Source: Sequoia sempervirens (Eukaryota; Streptophyta; Pinopsida; Cupressales; Cupressaceae). From it: a stretch of DNA of 64,000 nucleotides. The translations under genes were made by a program, and so were the position numbers. Positions within the stretch are counted from its first letter, which is position 1. Each line of letters begins with the position of its first letter. This document shows, in pieces, positions 1-11,124 of the stretch. The stretch is from NCBI GenBank assembly GCA_007258455.2, contig VDFB02373365.1, positions 219,862,162 to 219,926,161 of the forward strand, in the 5' to 3' direction. The notes under the pieces are model-generated. The model was not told the DNA's origin, made no database searches, and was given only the letters and a program-made list of their open reading frames with translations.

Positions 1-587
1 CTGGAAGGCTGAACTCTGAAAGTTGTCGTCTCATTTTGCATGTCGCACCATCACGAATGTTTCTGAAAACCCAGAAGGAATCTCCAGACATGCGTTGAAA
101 AACTCCGCATCTAAGCCCTGAAATTGGCCCTGGAAGTTGGACTGCTAAAAATAGCAAGTTGTCCGTTTCAGCTCAAATTTTGCAGACGAGCAACTTGATG
201 TGTTCTGAATGCAATGTGACTATTGAAACTTTGAAAATGTTGAAGGAATGCCCTAAATCACACACTTACTAAAAATAGTAAGTAGCCAAATTTCACTAAA
301 ATTGAGTTGGGAACCTGCTGGAAGTATACTGACAGCAATGCCAAGGTTAGATTTCAACTTGATTACTTCATTTGATTTTAAATCGGCTGGAGAGTTCAAA
401 ACCCTAATTCTCAGACTTGGCCAAAACTTCAATTCAAGCTCAATGACGGGCACAATCCCGGAAAGACAGACAGTAGAAAAGAGAGACAACGACGGAACAA
501 GCTAACATCAAGCCAAAAGTTCGGAACGAAGCAAAAATTAGGGGGTCCCCATTTGCAATGGGGCGATGTGTGAAAAAGGTCACAACA
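1..587 (-). mobile_element. LTR end of family Y, cut by the window edge
   Basis: The right border is sharp: on the minus strand the sequence opens TGTTGTGACC at 587, and the same ~45-bp terminus recurs at 26481-26525. Plus-strand DNA to the right (588 on) is gypsy pol coding sequence, so this LTR seems to have inserted into it. It holds two dyad motifs of the CTA-AAAA-TAG type (145-154 and 269-278) and a terminal hairpin (547-563). Minus orientation is inferred from the TG start; TGTTG/CAACA ends are symmetric, so plus is possible. No coding sequence seen. Confidence 0.55.
547..563. repeat. Terminal hairpin CCCCATTTGCAATGGGG
   Basis: Perfect 7-bp arms around a TGC loop, 24 bp from the LTR terminus. 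The identical hairpin occurs at 26485-26501 in the second Y copy, while sequence further in differs, so this part is under tighter conservation than its surroundings. Confidence 0.7.
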
Positions 588-1100
588 GATATCCAATACA
601 TTCCACGAACAGATAATAGCAAAGTTGATGCTCTTGCAGTTTCAACCACTCTTTTCATGCCAAACTTTGACTTTCGTCAAAATTCATTTGCTATTGAGAT
701 GATTTACAGGCCAGTTGTACCTAATAACTCAGACAACTGGCAAGTCTTCGATGACGATGAGGATATTGAAGAATTTCTCGTCATGGGAGATAATTATAAA
801 CAATTGTTTTTTGAAGGAAGTTCTCCTTTCAAAGAGTCAATTGCTGAAGATTTTGAAGTTACAGAATCCAGAATCATACAATTCAAAGGAAATCAGATTC
901 CTAAGGGTTTTGTATCTTTAGAAGACATTTTTGACAGGCATGACCGTTACATCCAAGATCAGAAGAGGTCAGGTGTTAATACTTCTTCAGAATACAATCA
1001 AGTCAACATCGGCACTGAAGACAAACCTCGGTTTGTAAATTTAGGAAAGTGTTGTACTTCAAAAGAGACTGAGAGGTTTATCGCCTTGTTCAAGCAGTAG
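588..1100 (+). pseudogene. Gypsy G1: RNase H-like tail and PR-RT linker
   Basis: The reading frame starts with an RNase H C-terminal signature (IQYIPRTDNSKVDALAV) and runs through an acidic linker (WQVFDDDEDIEEFL) into PKGFVSLEDIFDRHDRYI and NIGTEDKPRFVNLGK, which lead into reverse transcriptase. An RNase H-like tail lying before RT matches what I know of a plant Ty3/gypsy group with an extra RNase H domain upstream of RT; a normal RNase H also follows RT here. The 5' part is replaced by the LTR at 1-587. A TAG stop ends the frame at 1098-1100 although homology continues in frame, so this is a relic. Confidence 0.6.
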
Positions 1101-1900
1101 AAGGATGTTTTTGCCTGGTCATATGAAGACTTGAAAGTCTTCACACCCATAGAATTGTCTCACGCAATTCCGCCGAAGTTTGATGTTAAGCCTTTCAAGC
1201 AAAAATAAAGACATTACAATCCGCGAATTCAAAGCACTATCTACGCGGAGATTCAGAAAATGGTGGACTCAAGGATAATATTTCCTATTCATCACTCCAC
1301 CTGGGTGTCCAATATAGTTCCTGTACGGAAAAAGAACGGTGAAATCAGAATTTGTGTTGATTTCAGGAACTTAAATCAATCGTCCTTAAAGGACAACTAT
1401 CCCCTACCAATCATGGAGCATACATTGCAGACAATCACCGGATCGGAGATGCTATCACTTCTTGATGGTTTTTTTGGTTACAATCAGATTGCAGTGGCAA
1501 AGGAGGATCAGATTAAGACAGCTTTCACCGCGCCATGGGGGACATTTGCTTATGAAAGGATGCCTTTCGGCCTTATCAACGCCGGTGCTACATCTCAGAA
1601 GGCCATGGACTTGGCTTTTGGGGATCTCAAGGACAAGATTATAGTCGTCTACCTTGATGACTTAACCATTTTCTCAGATAAATAGGATGATCACTTTTCA
1701 CATCTAGTGGAAGTGTTCGAAAGATGCAGGTATCACAAGATATTTTTGAATCCAAAGAAGACCATCTTTGCGGTAACGGAGGGCAAGTTACTTGGCCACA
1801 TCGTTTCCAAAGAGGGGACCAGAATAGATCCAAATCGGGTGGATTCAATCAGAAACCTGTCTCTTCCTACAAGCAAAACGCAGGCGCATTCCTTTTTTGG
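1101..1900 (+). pseudogene. Gypsy G1: reverse transcriptase
   Basis: RNA-dependent DNA polymerase domain of a Ty3/gypsy element, in the same frame as the preceding piece. Visible motifs: DVFAWSYEDLK, WVSNIVPVRKKNGEIRICVD, LNQSSLKDNYPLP, DGFFGYNQI, MPFGLINAGAT, the catalytic YLDDL near 1650, and KLLGHIVSKEG in the thumb. In-frame stops at about 1098, 1206 and 1683 break it. The frame is otherwise well kept, which suggests stop-gain mutations rather than deletion. Confidence 0.9.
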
Positions 1901-2470
1901 AAAAGTTAACTTTATCCGAAGATTTGTGCCTAATTTCTCAGAGCTGACAAAGGAGATTTCAGCAATGATGAAAAAGACGTCTACTTTTGTGTGGATAGAA
2001 GGAAAACAGGCCTTTATTAAAATCAAAGAAGCTATTGCAAACACACCAGTGTTGGTTCGACCAGACTTTCAAAAGGATTTCATCCTCTATTGTTATGTGT
2101 CGGAACATTCGCTGTCTACTATTTTGACACAGAAGCTCAGTGAAGGAGAATCTCCGATTGCTTTCATGAGTTCTAATTTTAAGGATGCTAAGATGCACTA
2201 TTCTCAGATTGAGAAGAACGTGTATGCTGTCGTCAAACTTGTCAAGAATTTCAGGTTCTATCTCTTGAAATCTCATACAACGGTGTATGTCACTGATCCA
2301 GCAGTTAAAAGTGTGCTAACTCAACAAGAGATGGGCACGAAGAGAGGGAACTGGATCACGAAAGTTCAAGAAAATAATCTAGAAATCAAGCCGACCAAGC
2401 TCGTTCGTGGGCTAGGTCTTTGTCGATTATTGGCAGAGGATGGAGATCGTAATCTTCAGAGCAATGGTGG
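1901..2470 (+). pseudogene. Gypsy G1: RNase H
   Basis: Continues the RT frame. The connection (FFGKVNFIRRFVPNF) is followed by an RNase H-like domain with SEGESPIAFMSSNFKDAKMH, YSQIEKNVYAVVKLVKNFRFY and the closing LEIKPTKLVRGLGLCRLLAE. Together with the RNase H-like tail upstream of RT, this element has two RNase H-derived parts. No stop codon falls in this stretch. Confidence 0.8.
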
Positions 2471-2559
2471 AGTTAATACTAAACAAGAAATTGAAGAGGA
2501 CCTTCCTTTGGTCCTATTTGTTGATTCTGCGGAGGAATGGTACACACCCTTGTGGTATT

Positions 2560-3804
2560 ATTCAACATATGGAGAATGTCCACGTCACATGGACAAACAA
2601 CAGAAAAGAACACTGAAGTTGAAAGCACAAAACTTTGTGCTTGTTAACAATGTTTTGTACAAGCATGGCCTTGACGGAACTTTCCTTTTATGTGTCGGTA
2701 GAGACCAGCAACAAAGATTCTTGGATACTTTTCACAGTCAACAGTGCGGAGCACACTTTTCGTCGAGAGTCATTGCATTAAAAATCTTGCAAGCACGGTT
2801 TTATAGGCCAACTATGTTTCGCGACGCATATGAATGGGTGTATAAATGTCAACTATGTCAGCAGTTTGCGGGCAAAGTCAGATTGGCAGCTACTCCACTG
2901 AGGCCAGTTATCATCGATGATCCTTTTCAACAATGGGGTATTGATTTTGTAGGTCCTATCAACCCGAGTTCCAGCAAGGGGCATGTTTATGTCCTGACAA
3001 CAACAGATTATTTCACGAAGTGGGTTGAAGCAATTCCTACCAAAAGAGCTACTTTCGAGTGGTTTGCAACTTTCTAAAGGAGAATATCATTTCTCGCTTC
3101 GGAGTTCCTCGAAAAATTGTGGCTAATAATGCAACATGCTTCTCGTTAGAGGAGATTTTGAGTTTTTGTTTTGATCACGGCATCATGCTGTCACATTCAT
3201 GGATTATTACCCTCAGGGTAATGGACAGGCTGAATCATCGAACAAAAACATTGTCACAATTGTGCGCAAGCTGGTTGAGTCAAATCAACGGGCTTGGCAC
3301 ACAAAGTTATATGACGCTCTTTGGGCTGATCGTATAGCTCCTAAAAGAGCTATCAACACCTCACCCTTCGTACTTTTGTATGGTACAGAAGCGGTTTTAC
3401 CCATCACTTTGGAGTTGTCCGCTTTACAACTGGCATCTACATTAGAGGATGAAGAGTTTAAAGACACTATTCAAAAGCGGATACTGTATCTAATGAAGCT
3501 TCAAGAAGAGAGGGTGGAGGTTGTTGATAAAATCACTCAACACCAAGAGCGAGTGAAAAAGATTTTTGACAAGAAGGCTTGTCAAAGAGACTTTGAAGTC
3601 GGAGATCAATTCCTTTTGTGGGACAAAAGGCATGAACCCAAAGGGATGCATGGTAAATTTGATTCCTTGTGGTAAGGGCCTTTCCAGATTCATGAATCCG
3701 CAGGAGAGAACACATATATTCTCTCCCATCAGGATGGAAGGCTCCTCCCGCTTCCTTACAGCGAGCAGTATCTCAAGCACTTCAACCCTCCAGGGCAGGA
3801 GTGA
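2560..3804 (+). pseudogene. Gypsy G1: integrase
   Basis: Inserts element cDNA into the host genome. The H2C2 zinc finger is visible (HSQQCGAHF then CQLCQQF near 2730-2865), followed by the core: WGIDFVGPINPSS with the first Asp and TDYFTKWVEAIPT. The second catalytic Asp region reads VANNATCF instead of the usual DNA/DNG type, so that Asp is lost. YYPQGNGQAESSN with the Glu follows. The frame shifts near 3060 and again near 3200, and a TAA at 3673-3675 precedes the end (YSEQYLKHFNPPGQE, TGA 3802-3804). Confidence 0.88.
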
Positions 3805-4081
3805 TACTTTGTAAATATTTTGTAAATACTTTTTTATGCTTTATCGTTATGTTGTATTGTGTTTCCCTATTCTGTGATGTTTTGTCGTGTTTTAGGTGAT
3901 TTAGGTAGTCTTGTTATAGGTGATTTTAAGGTTAGGTGATTAGGAAACTCCAAGTTTTTAGGTGATTAGGGAAAAGTCCTGACTCCGATGCCCAATCATA
4001 AGTCACTACTCTACATAACATAGAGATTCTAGGGTTTTCCTATGCCATAAGTATCCGACATGGTCACCAAACGGAGCCTAA
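3805..4081 (+). other. G1 3' internal spacer with TTAGGTGATT repeats
   Basis: Non-coding. TTAGGTGATT or close variants occur four times between about 3890 and 3970. It connects the integrase stop to the LTR start at 4082. I could not place a convincing polypurine tract. Confidence 0.5.
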
Positions 4082-4995
4082 TGTTGTACCCAAACCAAAT
4101 TTTTTGCTTCATTAAGGCATTTTGCTTAAAAGAGTTTAAGCCTTGCTAAAATGATGTCAAAATACAGTTTTTGGGCTAGTCAAATGTGGACTTTGGTCAG
4201 TGTCATGTCAGTCGTCAGCAACAATTGGTCAATACCTGGAGCTTGAAACCAGAACCTGGGACTCAGAACGAGACGTGATGATGGAGAAGTGTTTCACGAC
4301 AAGATTATACTCCTACAACGTCATTTCAGTGGCCAGAACAGTGATTACAAAGATCAAATAGATGAAGAGTTTTAGCAGAAAGCATATTTGCGCCCCTGTA
4401 GCTCAGGGGCACCCTTCTTTTTGAAGGCCCAAATCTTGTTGCTTTTGCTTGTAGATACAGTCAATCTCTTCAGAATTAGCCCAACTATCCAACGAGCTAT
4501 CCGGTGAAGTCATCCGAGTTGCAGAACTCCGGCAACTGGCGTCAGAAGCTGAAGGTACGAGAGGTTGCATGTCACATAGGATTGTTAGTTCACAGCTTTC
4601 TGCGCCCCTGTAGCCCAGGGGCGCTCTTGAATTTGGCTACTCAGATCATTGAATTTGCAGATGTGGTATGTCTGAGATCTTTTCTAAACTAGTATAGCTT
4701 CGCAACGTACCAATTCACGAGTCAATCTGACATCCTAAGTGATCGTGGCAAAGATTCTACCAGACACGTAAATCAAAGGGTGGAGAAATGTAGAATTATA
4801 CACCTATACCTCTGTAGGCCAAGGGCGCCCAGCCTTTAGGCGTGTTAGATGGGGTTTTTAGCATTCGCAGTCTTCACGAGACTTGTGCGGAATTACTCCA
4901 ACTATCCAACGAGCCCAGCTGTCAACCTCTGGGATTTGGCAAACGCTCGTACGTGCGAGGTTATGTTGCAACGTGACCATCCCATGATACCACCA
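4082..4995 (+). mobile_element. G1 3' LTR, 5' part only
   Basis: Begins TGTTGTACCC, the same start as elements A (11125) and B (28494), directly downstream of G1 pol. It holds three diverged ~210-bp repeats, each with a GC-rich stem-loop (gcgcccctgta...cagggcg type) at 4390, 4602 and about 4806, as in A and B. This is the link tying A and B to a pol-bearing gypsy family. The right side is lost at the junction with a minus-strand gag fragment near 5000. Confidence 0.6.
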
Positions 4996-5013
4996 ATCAT
5001 GAGCTACTCCCTC

Positions 5014-5712
5014 CTAGTGTAAGGTGTCATACTTAATTGCATCCTCCTCTCCCATAGGTCGAAGAGTCAAGAATGTATCCAGTTTGTGAACCCACGCCTG
5101 AGTTGTGGTCTTACCACTACCATCAAATGTAGGCAACGTGAGTTTGCTAGTGGCATGTTTCAGGTCTTTGTTTTGATTCTGAGGCCTCCTATCTTGCCTT
5201 GATTTGTAGTGCTCTCTCCTCTGACTTACAAATCTGTCGAAGCTCATACGTTCCCTCACCTGTGATGTTAACAATTCCCATTCGTCATTAGCTGCCATGA
5301 GAGTATCTGCAAATATTTCCTCTCCCTCTTCTTCTGCATTACCCTCTTCTGATTCATCCCTCAAAAAGCTAGGACATGTAGGTCTATCTGCAATTCGTGA
5401 AGGAGCACAATGTGCCCTAGGTGTCCCAACCACACTCCTGTTATCCTCTGCAACCTTGTTCTGTTATATCTGCGGAACAAACTGCTGCATTGTTGCTATA
5501 AAACCTTCAAAACCTCGAGTCATTCGCTCAAAAAGCTCTCTACCATCTCTATCCTCATTGTTTTCCACATTTCTTCTTTCATTTCTTGGTGGACCTTCTT
5601 TTTCCCTATCACCCATTTCTGCTCCTGGTATATCTTCAAACGGGTTATCCTCTTGCCAATTGTCTACTTGCTCCGCCCTTCTGCGAGTGTAGTACCTATA
5701 ATGACCTCTCAT
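5014..5712 (-). pseudogene. Gag fragment of a minus-strand gypsy element
   Basis: Starts at an ATG (5710-5712) 35 bp after the primer binding site. The N-terminal part is charged (YYTRRRAEQVDNWQ, then GPPRNERRNVENNEDRDG), and the second part ends in LTLPTFDGSGKTTTQAWVHK, typical of the start of the retrotransposon gag capsid domain. One in-frame stop near 5464 separates the two parts. The 3' end is cut near 5000, where it abuts the G1 LTR, so no pol remains. Confidence 0.75.
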
Positions 5713-5747
5713 GTAAAACTTTAACCCTCCAAGATGGCAGAATCAAA

Positions 5748-5759
5748 GCTCTGATACCA
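5748..5759 (-). other. Primer binding site, initiator tRNA-Met type
   Basis: On the minus strand TGGTATCAGAGC, complementary to the 3' end of plant initiator tRNA-Met, one base from the LTR end at 5761. It fixes the orientation and inner edge of this LTR. Confidence 0.9.
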
Positions 5760-5760
5760 C

Positions 5761-6966
5761 TGTAGTTATCCAACACTCCACTAATCTGAATTTTACACAA
5801 TGCAGGTCTGATTTTTTTGGTTTTTGTTTGTTTTCCATTGTTTTTGTGTTTTTGGTAATGATGCCAAGAAATACCACAATTGCATGCATATACATAGAGT
5901 GGAAACCCAAATAAACTAACTACTAAGATATCCTTGAGTAAAAAGCTTGATTAAAAGCTCAAATATGAATTTTCATTCATTACATGATAAGTTACATACA
6001 ATAGATGTTTAATATCAGATTTAATTGGATACATAACATACCATCTTACTTGCAGCCATACAGCACTGTGAATAGTAATTTGCTACAGTAGTAAGCCCCA
6101 ATATCTTGCTCACTCTAACTGAAATGCGAACTTTTCCCCTCTAAATCTGGTATGGGAAGCCTCCTTAGACTAGGGCGCCCCTTTTGGATAAATAACAGCC
6201 TCTTATGAGAGGCGTTTCTTTTTCTTTTGCTGATGAAACCCTCGAGAGAGGGACGGCTGGCTGTGGCTCCTCAAAATCTGTCCAAAAATGCTCCAAAATG
6301 CAAGCAGCCCTTAGCAAAACAATGATGGAGTCAATGGCTGCCAACCCCACTCAGAAATCTGCTCAAAAACTTTGCCAACAGCTCTTAATGTCACCAAAAT
6401 TGCATTCAAAATCAACCCAGCAACCTTAAGATGGTGTTTCATACCCTCAAGCAGCTCAAATACGAAGAACAAAGCCCCCTCCAAGCTCACAATCTCCAAA
6501 AATAAGGAAACCCTTGCTTCCCTCTTCCTCCAAAGCCAAACTCACAAGTCAATGAAGCAAAATAACTCATGCATTAAGAGGGTCGAGCTTTTCTCTTCAA
6601 GTTATATGTTTTTGCATTAAAAACAGTCTATTCATTAAAGTGAACACTATTCACTTAAGTTATAACATTTTTCATTTTATAAACGAATAGTAATAGATAA
6701 AAATAAAGTGACCCCTTCATTTTAAAGACACATGGTCCCTAGGCCAAGGATGGTGAAATAAAAGGTGAGTATCATAATTTTAACCACAAGCATCATGCCA
6801 AACGCCATAATTCACCCTACCACCATACTCCGGAGATCAACACTGAAATTCGACGACCAAGCGACCGTCCAAAAGACCCTCTATCCAAAACCATTAGCCT
6901 ACGAGGGTCGACATGATAGGCTAATCCATTGATTTTTCAGAAGACTAGCTAGAAGGGGACATTACA
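5761..6966 (-). mobile_element. 5' LTR (1206 bp) of the minus-strand gypsy
   Basis: Minus strand starts TGTAATGTCCCC (6966) and ends GGATAACTACA (5761), then the PBS. The start and the internal CCTCGTAGGCTAA-type block (rc near 6896) place it in the same broad family as S1-S3. It lies 400 bp from ALY exon 7367-7531 and in the sense direction of that gene. Confidence 0.85.
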
Positions 6967-7366
6967 CAACACAAAAGAATCTAAATCACTTATAGTAAAT
7001 ATTTAAGTAAAAATAATTAAACTATACTCTGGGTGGAGAAATACTTAGAAGAAGGTGGATGAAAGCCCTGGAAGCTCTCGTAATTCTGAAGTATGTAATT
7101 AACAAATTATGAGAAATAATGTACATACAAGAAGATTCGAAATGAAATAGAAACGACTTAGCTGTCTGTAAACCCAAATGGATTCATGACATGCATGACA
7201 GCTTCTACTATATAGTTTGAATAACATTATCATGCTTTCGCAGAAATATTAAACATACTATTAACTTGAAGGAAAATATTTTAATGGAAACATAATTGTT
7301 TCTATACTGGAATCTTGATAGATAAAGATACTGACCATCTAATGACAATAAATTGTACATATTCAC
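6967..7366 (-). other. ALY intron, 5' portion
   Basis: Starts at the splice donor GTGAAT (minus, 7366). No coding similarity or repeat recognised before the LTR at 6966. The next ALY exon is not found to the left, so this intron probably extends past the window edge and holds the whole 1-6966 block. Confidence 0.5.
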
Positions 7367-7531
7367 CTTTTTATCTAGTGCACAGTTCAGGCAACAAAGT
7401 GCCCTATTATCAGTCTCCAAGCCTTCCACTTGCATCAGCGTAGAAGGCTGATTAATCATTGAATGTTGTGGAGCTGTGAGCTGCCCACTTTGTAAAACAT
7501 TTGTTTCTTTAACAGAACCCATGATGTCTTC
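7367..7531 (-). CDS. ALY: ALWAYS EARLY (LIN-9 family) exon, post-DIRP region
   Basis: A 55-codon exon, phase 0 at both ends, starting EDIMGSVKE after acceptor TAG and ending ALDKK before donor GTGAAT. The stretch ETDNRALCCLNCALDKK matches the conserved coiled segment (ADNRAL...LDKKE type) that follows the DIRP and Tudor-like parts of plant ALY proteins. ALY proteins are subunits of the plant MuvB/DREAM cell-cycle complex; that role is family knowledge. It lies 96 bp from the previous exon. Confidence 0.8.
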
Positions 7532-7627
7532 CTATTTACAGCAAACGAATCAGTGAAATTATACAGAAGGAAAAAATGTTGATGGAAAAACCTCAATCAA
7601 GTATGCTATTAGATGAAAGAATGGCAC

Positions 7628-7873
7628 CTTGGAATGATTTGATAGAAATCCAGAAGAATGTAATGGGGCAGAAAAAGCAGGCGCAGCAGCTTGAACATCC
7701 ATATTTTCTTCCAAACAGGCCCTTCCATTGCTATTTATACCCCAGACAGTATTCGACTTCATGTCCAATTTATTATCTCCATACTTCTGGCAGGAACCAT
7801 CCCACAATCTGATTTTTCTTCTAAGAGTTGCAGGCATATTCTCCACCTGATTTTTTGGCATGCAATCAATGTC
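7628..7873 (-). CDS. ALY: ALWAYS EARLY exon after the DIRP domain
   Basis: 82 codons, phase 0. Acceptor TTGGTAG precedes DIDCMPKNQVENMPATLRRK, the most conserved block after the LIN-9 Tudor-like segment (plant ALY has MDIDCMPLNPLE). It ends SNHSK at donor AAG/GTGCCA. The codon phase joins cleanly to the exon at 8409-8691 (VESVL + DIDCMP) and to 7367-7531. No stop or frameshift seen. Confidence 0.88.
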
Positions 7874-8408
7874 CTACCAAGGTAGATTAAAACACAATCA
7901 AAACAAAAAATAAGTGCAAATCAGACTTGAATATTGATGTAGATATTTAGATAAAGCAGTTTGAAACAACTAAAATCTCCACATTCGTGAACCATATCTC
8001 AAATTCCAAAATGGCTTCCATCCCTGGATTCCTATTGCAATTGCGACTTGAATAGCACTTCCTCAAATCCTAGGTATTCAAAAACTAGTTAACACAATGT
8101 TTCACCTTCATTTCTTAGAGTCATTTATTCTATAATGGGTTTAAGAGCAAATATTTTTCTGCTCCAGTTTCTGACTACTATTCATTCTTAGTTAGAAGCT
8201 TTGAAACGCAACATAAGTAAAAATATTTTAAAATGTAACAGATACTTCAAAGTTCAAAATTATCTTATGAAAAATACTGAAAATACTTTAAAACAAGCAG
8301 TTTTTTATTTGAAGAAGACATGATCTATACACCTGAACTACAATTTTTAAGTTTCGTTTGAGGTGTGAATGAGCAGAAATAGCTAAAGAAAGTGAATAAG
8401 CCATTTAC

Positions 8409-8691
8409 CAGAACAGATTCAACCCCTAGTTCATCCCTGTGAAACTGAACGCTATATCTGTTCTGATCAACTGTCAAAATGATCCCACTCTGAATTTCTC
8501 GTGTTTTTGGATGGCACACAATTACTTGCTGGCCTGCAGAAAAGGGAAGAGCTAAGTCTGCTGGAAAAACATTACAAACACCAGCACAGATATCATTATG
8601 AATCTTCCGAACCGATTTCCTATATTGGTCCAATTTCTCCCTTTCTTCTTGAAGAAATCGTGAAGACAACCGTCGTGGCTTTCCAAGGGAA
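8409..8691 (-). CDS. ALY: ALWAYS EARLY exon: DIRP end and Tudor-like segment
   Basis: Acceptor TTTCCAG, then SLGKPRRLSSRFLQEEREKL, QYRKSVRKIHNDI, DLALPFSAGQQVIVCHPKTR and LTVDQNRYSVQFHRDELGVE. This is the second half of the DIRP domain and the following Tudor-like part of LIN-9/ALY proteins, with the family residues intact. The split codon AG/T (Ser) at the 5' side joins it to the exon at 9025-9203. Donor is CTG/GTAAAT. Confidence 0.95.
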
Positions 8692-8726
8692 CTGGAAAGA
8701 ATAAATAAAAAATCAAAGATATGCAG

Positions 8727-8755
8727 AATATATATATATATATATATATATATAA
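8727..8755. repeat. (AT)n microsatellite in an ALY intron
   Basis: About 13 AT dinucleotides inside the 333-bp intron between exons 9025-9203 and 8409-8691, some 40 bp upstream of the acceptor. Confidence 0.9.
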
Positions 8756-9024
8756 GCAACTAACCTACCACCTAATCTACTATTTGATTAAAAAATTCAA
8801 AAACAATCATATCATGACAACAAAACATATCAAAAAATGAAGGCACCATGTAGAATAGTTCTTCCCAACTTCAATGAGGAAGCCACTGTAGAACATATTA
8901 AGGAATAGAACCACAATAAATTTTCCTAGCTTCTATACTAGACAAAACTCCATATAAGAAAGAACCCAATCAAAACCCTTACAGACCAAAGAAAACAATG
9001 AAATACATCTGAAGTAAAATTTAC

Positions 9025-9203
9025 CTTCGTATAACACCCCATTCAATACGTGTAAGTCTTGGAACACGCCCAAGGCCAGCATGATTTAGATATTCTACAA
9101 ACTCATTTCTTTCAAACCATGGCAAGTCAATGGCACTATAGAACCATTCATACAAACACCACTGCCGCAGCTTAGCAGATAATAAACAATGGATCAAATG
9201 GTC
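9025..9203 (-). CDS. ALY: ALWAYS EARLY exon: core of the DIRP domain
   Basis: Acceptor TGTGCAG, then [34 protein letters not shown] and [18 protein letters not shown], ending VIR at donor AAG/GTAAAT. The run [11 protein letters not shown] and GLG-VPRLTR-EW is diagnostic for the DIRP (domain in Rb-related pathway) of LIN-9, Mip130/TWIT and plant ALY. It lies 82 bp from the previous exon. This exon gives the identification of the whole gene. Confidence 0.96.
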
Positions 9204-9285
9204 CTGCACATTGGCTTATATCACTTAGTAATTAAACTGTTATTTATTTTAAAGGCATACAATAATCATACAAGATAATGCATAC

Positions 9286-9624
9286 CTTTGTGATTGGTAG
9301 ACCTTCTATCGTACTATCAGCACCTAATCTATCTGCAATTTTAGCTGGTCCAGAATGAGGATTAACAGCTATACTCAAACAGTAATTTGAAACATTATTG
9401 GCTTTTTCTAGTGAAGCATCATCCATAGTGATGTTTTGCCTATGATAATATTCTTTTGATGGTGCAGCTTCACCTGCTGCAGTATTTTGATTTAAATTAT
9501 CTATTGTACACCCATCAGATGTGCATGCCTTGAGATTCTTGAATGCTTCAATCTTCCTTGGCAACTCATTCTTTGTAACTTGCTTAAGTTTCTTTCTAGC
9601 CTGCTTTTCAACTCGAAATACTAT
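9286..9624 (-). CDS. ALY: ALWAYS EARLY exon preceding DIRP
   Basis: 113 codons, phase 0 at both ends. Acceptor is a strong pyrimidine tract (TTTTTTTCTCAG at 9625). It starts IVFRVEKQARKKLKQ, a basic stretch, then a low-conservation region ending GLPITK at donor AAG/GTATGC. Such poorly conserved linker sequence before DIRP is normal for ALY. The upstream partner is inferred to be the exon at 58747-59072, joining ...MEAEK to IVFRVEK in phase across a 49-kb intron. Confidence 0.82.
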
Positions 9625-9837
9625 CTGAGAAAAAAACCGGCAAAAACAACCATGGCTGATAATATTTTCATTACCACAATTAAATTTCTAATGAAGACTC
9701 AAGACAAGTATCATTTTCACAAATATCATCATATGTCAAGAATGATCCAAAACAAAACTTTCAAAACATTTAAGAATATTAAAGAAGTATGCAATAGCTT
9801 CAGGATAATTACACATATAAACTAAGTTACTGGTACA

Positions 9838-10110
9838 GATTTGGGTATGCATTCGGGGATGGACATTGCCATTTCATTTTGAACGTGTATGGTATGGTTT
9901 GGGTACATTTGTACAAAAAATATTTACATTTCCAGGTTTTCCTGTGCCAGACCACTACCCGGCCACAATAGGTCTTAGGTCCGCAACTAGGGATGAGTTC
10001 CTCAAGGGTCCACTTCAGGCATGGCCCAAATATGTCACAAGTGCCATACTTGGGCGCCTAAGCAATGCTGCAGGCATAAGTATGCAGGGAACCTGGTACA
10101 GTTTTTAAAA
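9838..10110. mobile_element. Possible hAT terminal-region relic
   Basis: Contains a tttgggtac...tacaaaaaatattt block that resembles DNA beside the two hAT transposase relics (near 58340-58400 and 60895-60945, opposite orientation). The similarity is short and judged by eye. No coding sequence. Confidence 0.3.
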
Positions 10111-11040
10111 GGAACATCATTTAGAAAATAACAAATTTGTATAATAAAAATAGAGAATAATTTTGTTACTCTAGTCATTGTCCCATTTACATGCTAAAAT
10201 TCATTTGAAATAGCTAGATTCATTGAGAGTTTTTTTTTGTCAAATATAAAGGGAAGGCAATACACACCAGCAACTGCAGGGCTGACATGGCCCTTTCAGA
10301 GGCTGATGCAGTCCTTGTAGAGACCAATGTCAGTATGTTTTTACACTTTAACCTAAAAGGCCTATTTGGAGGCCAATATCCCTTGGAGGTCAAAGATTCT
10401 CATTGCCCAATTGAAGACTAACTCGCATCGTCTTCAATGTGAAACGGATAGGTGGAAAGGGCTAAAATAGATTTGACAAGAGAGGTTATGTGTCTTTTGC
10501 ACAGCAGAAATAGCGGAAACAAAAAAACACTTTATTTTAGATCGCAAAGCATACATAGACAACTGATTCAAGTATATAAGTAATTTAGCAGCAACTTTTT
10601 TTCAAGATTTATTTCGCAAGGAGAAAGTTGAGAGAATGGGAGAGTTCATTATCAAATTTAATAGAGAAGATCAACTCTTCACAAAGCAAAAATAGCAAGG
10701 TCTGCTGTCCCATGGGTTATCTTTGGCCTCATTGATGTTAAAAGTCTTCTATTCTATTCTATTCCATTCCTATATATATTTATATATTAGTTTTATGGTT
10801 TTACATTTAACTTCTGATTTTTAAATTAGAAATATTTATTAATATTTATAATTTTATTAATTATTAATAATACTTAATATATTTAGGTTAGATTGTAATT
10901 TTAAATTTTATATAAATTTTAGTATTTGTAAATTTATTTAATTTTTAATATTTTTAAATTCTTTTATATTTTATTGTATATAGAGTAAATTTTAGTAAAT
11001 ATTTATTTCATATTTAATGTATTGTTACACACAATGTTTA
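10111..11040. other. AT-rich intron DNA, no gene
   Basis: Nothing recognisable up to 10740. A short TATTC run lies at about 10753-10772, then very AT-rich sequence to 11020. Confidence 0.6.
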
Positions 11041-11124
11041 ATTATGAGAGAGCCACATACATCACATGTGACCAAGATGGTTGCAAATCTTCAAGAGTAT
11101 GTATATTAGCCTTATCTTCAAGTA
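11041..11124 (+). pseudogene. Chromovirus integrase relic, left half
   Basis: One frame reads MVANLQEYVY, stop, PYLQV: the zinc-finger-to-core stretch of a Ty3/gypsy integrase (LQEYVYWPxLQ type). It stops exactly at the TSD of element A and resumes at 15436 (HIANFIRSC). Confidence 0.65.

Noticed and set aside
9866..10108. 80-codon plus frame (MPFHFERVWYGLG...)
   Set aside because: No family likeness and it overlaps a hAT-terminus-like repeat; treated as chance.
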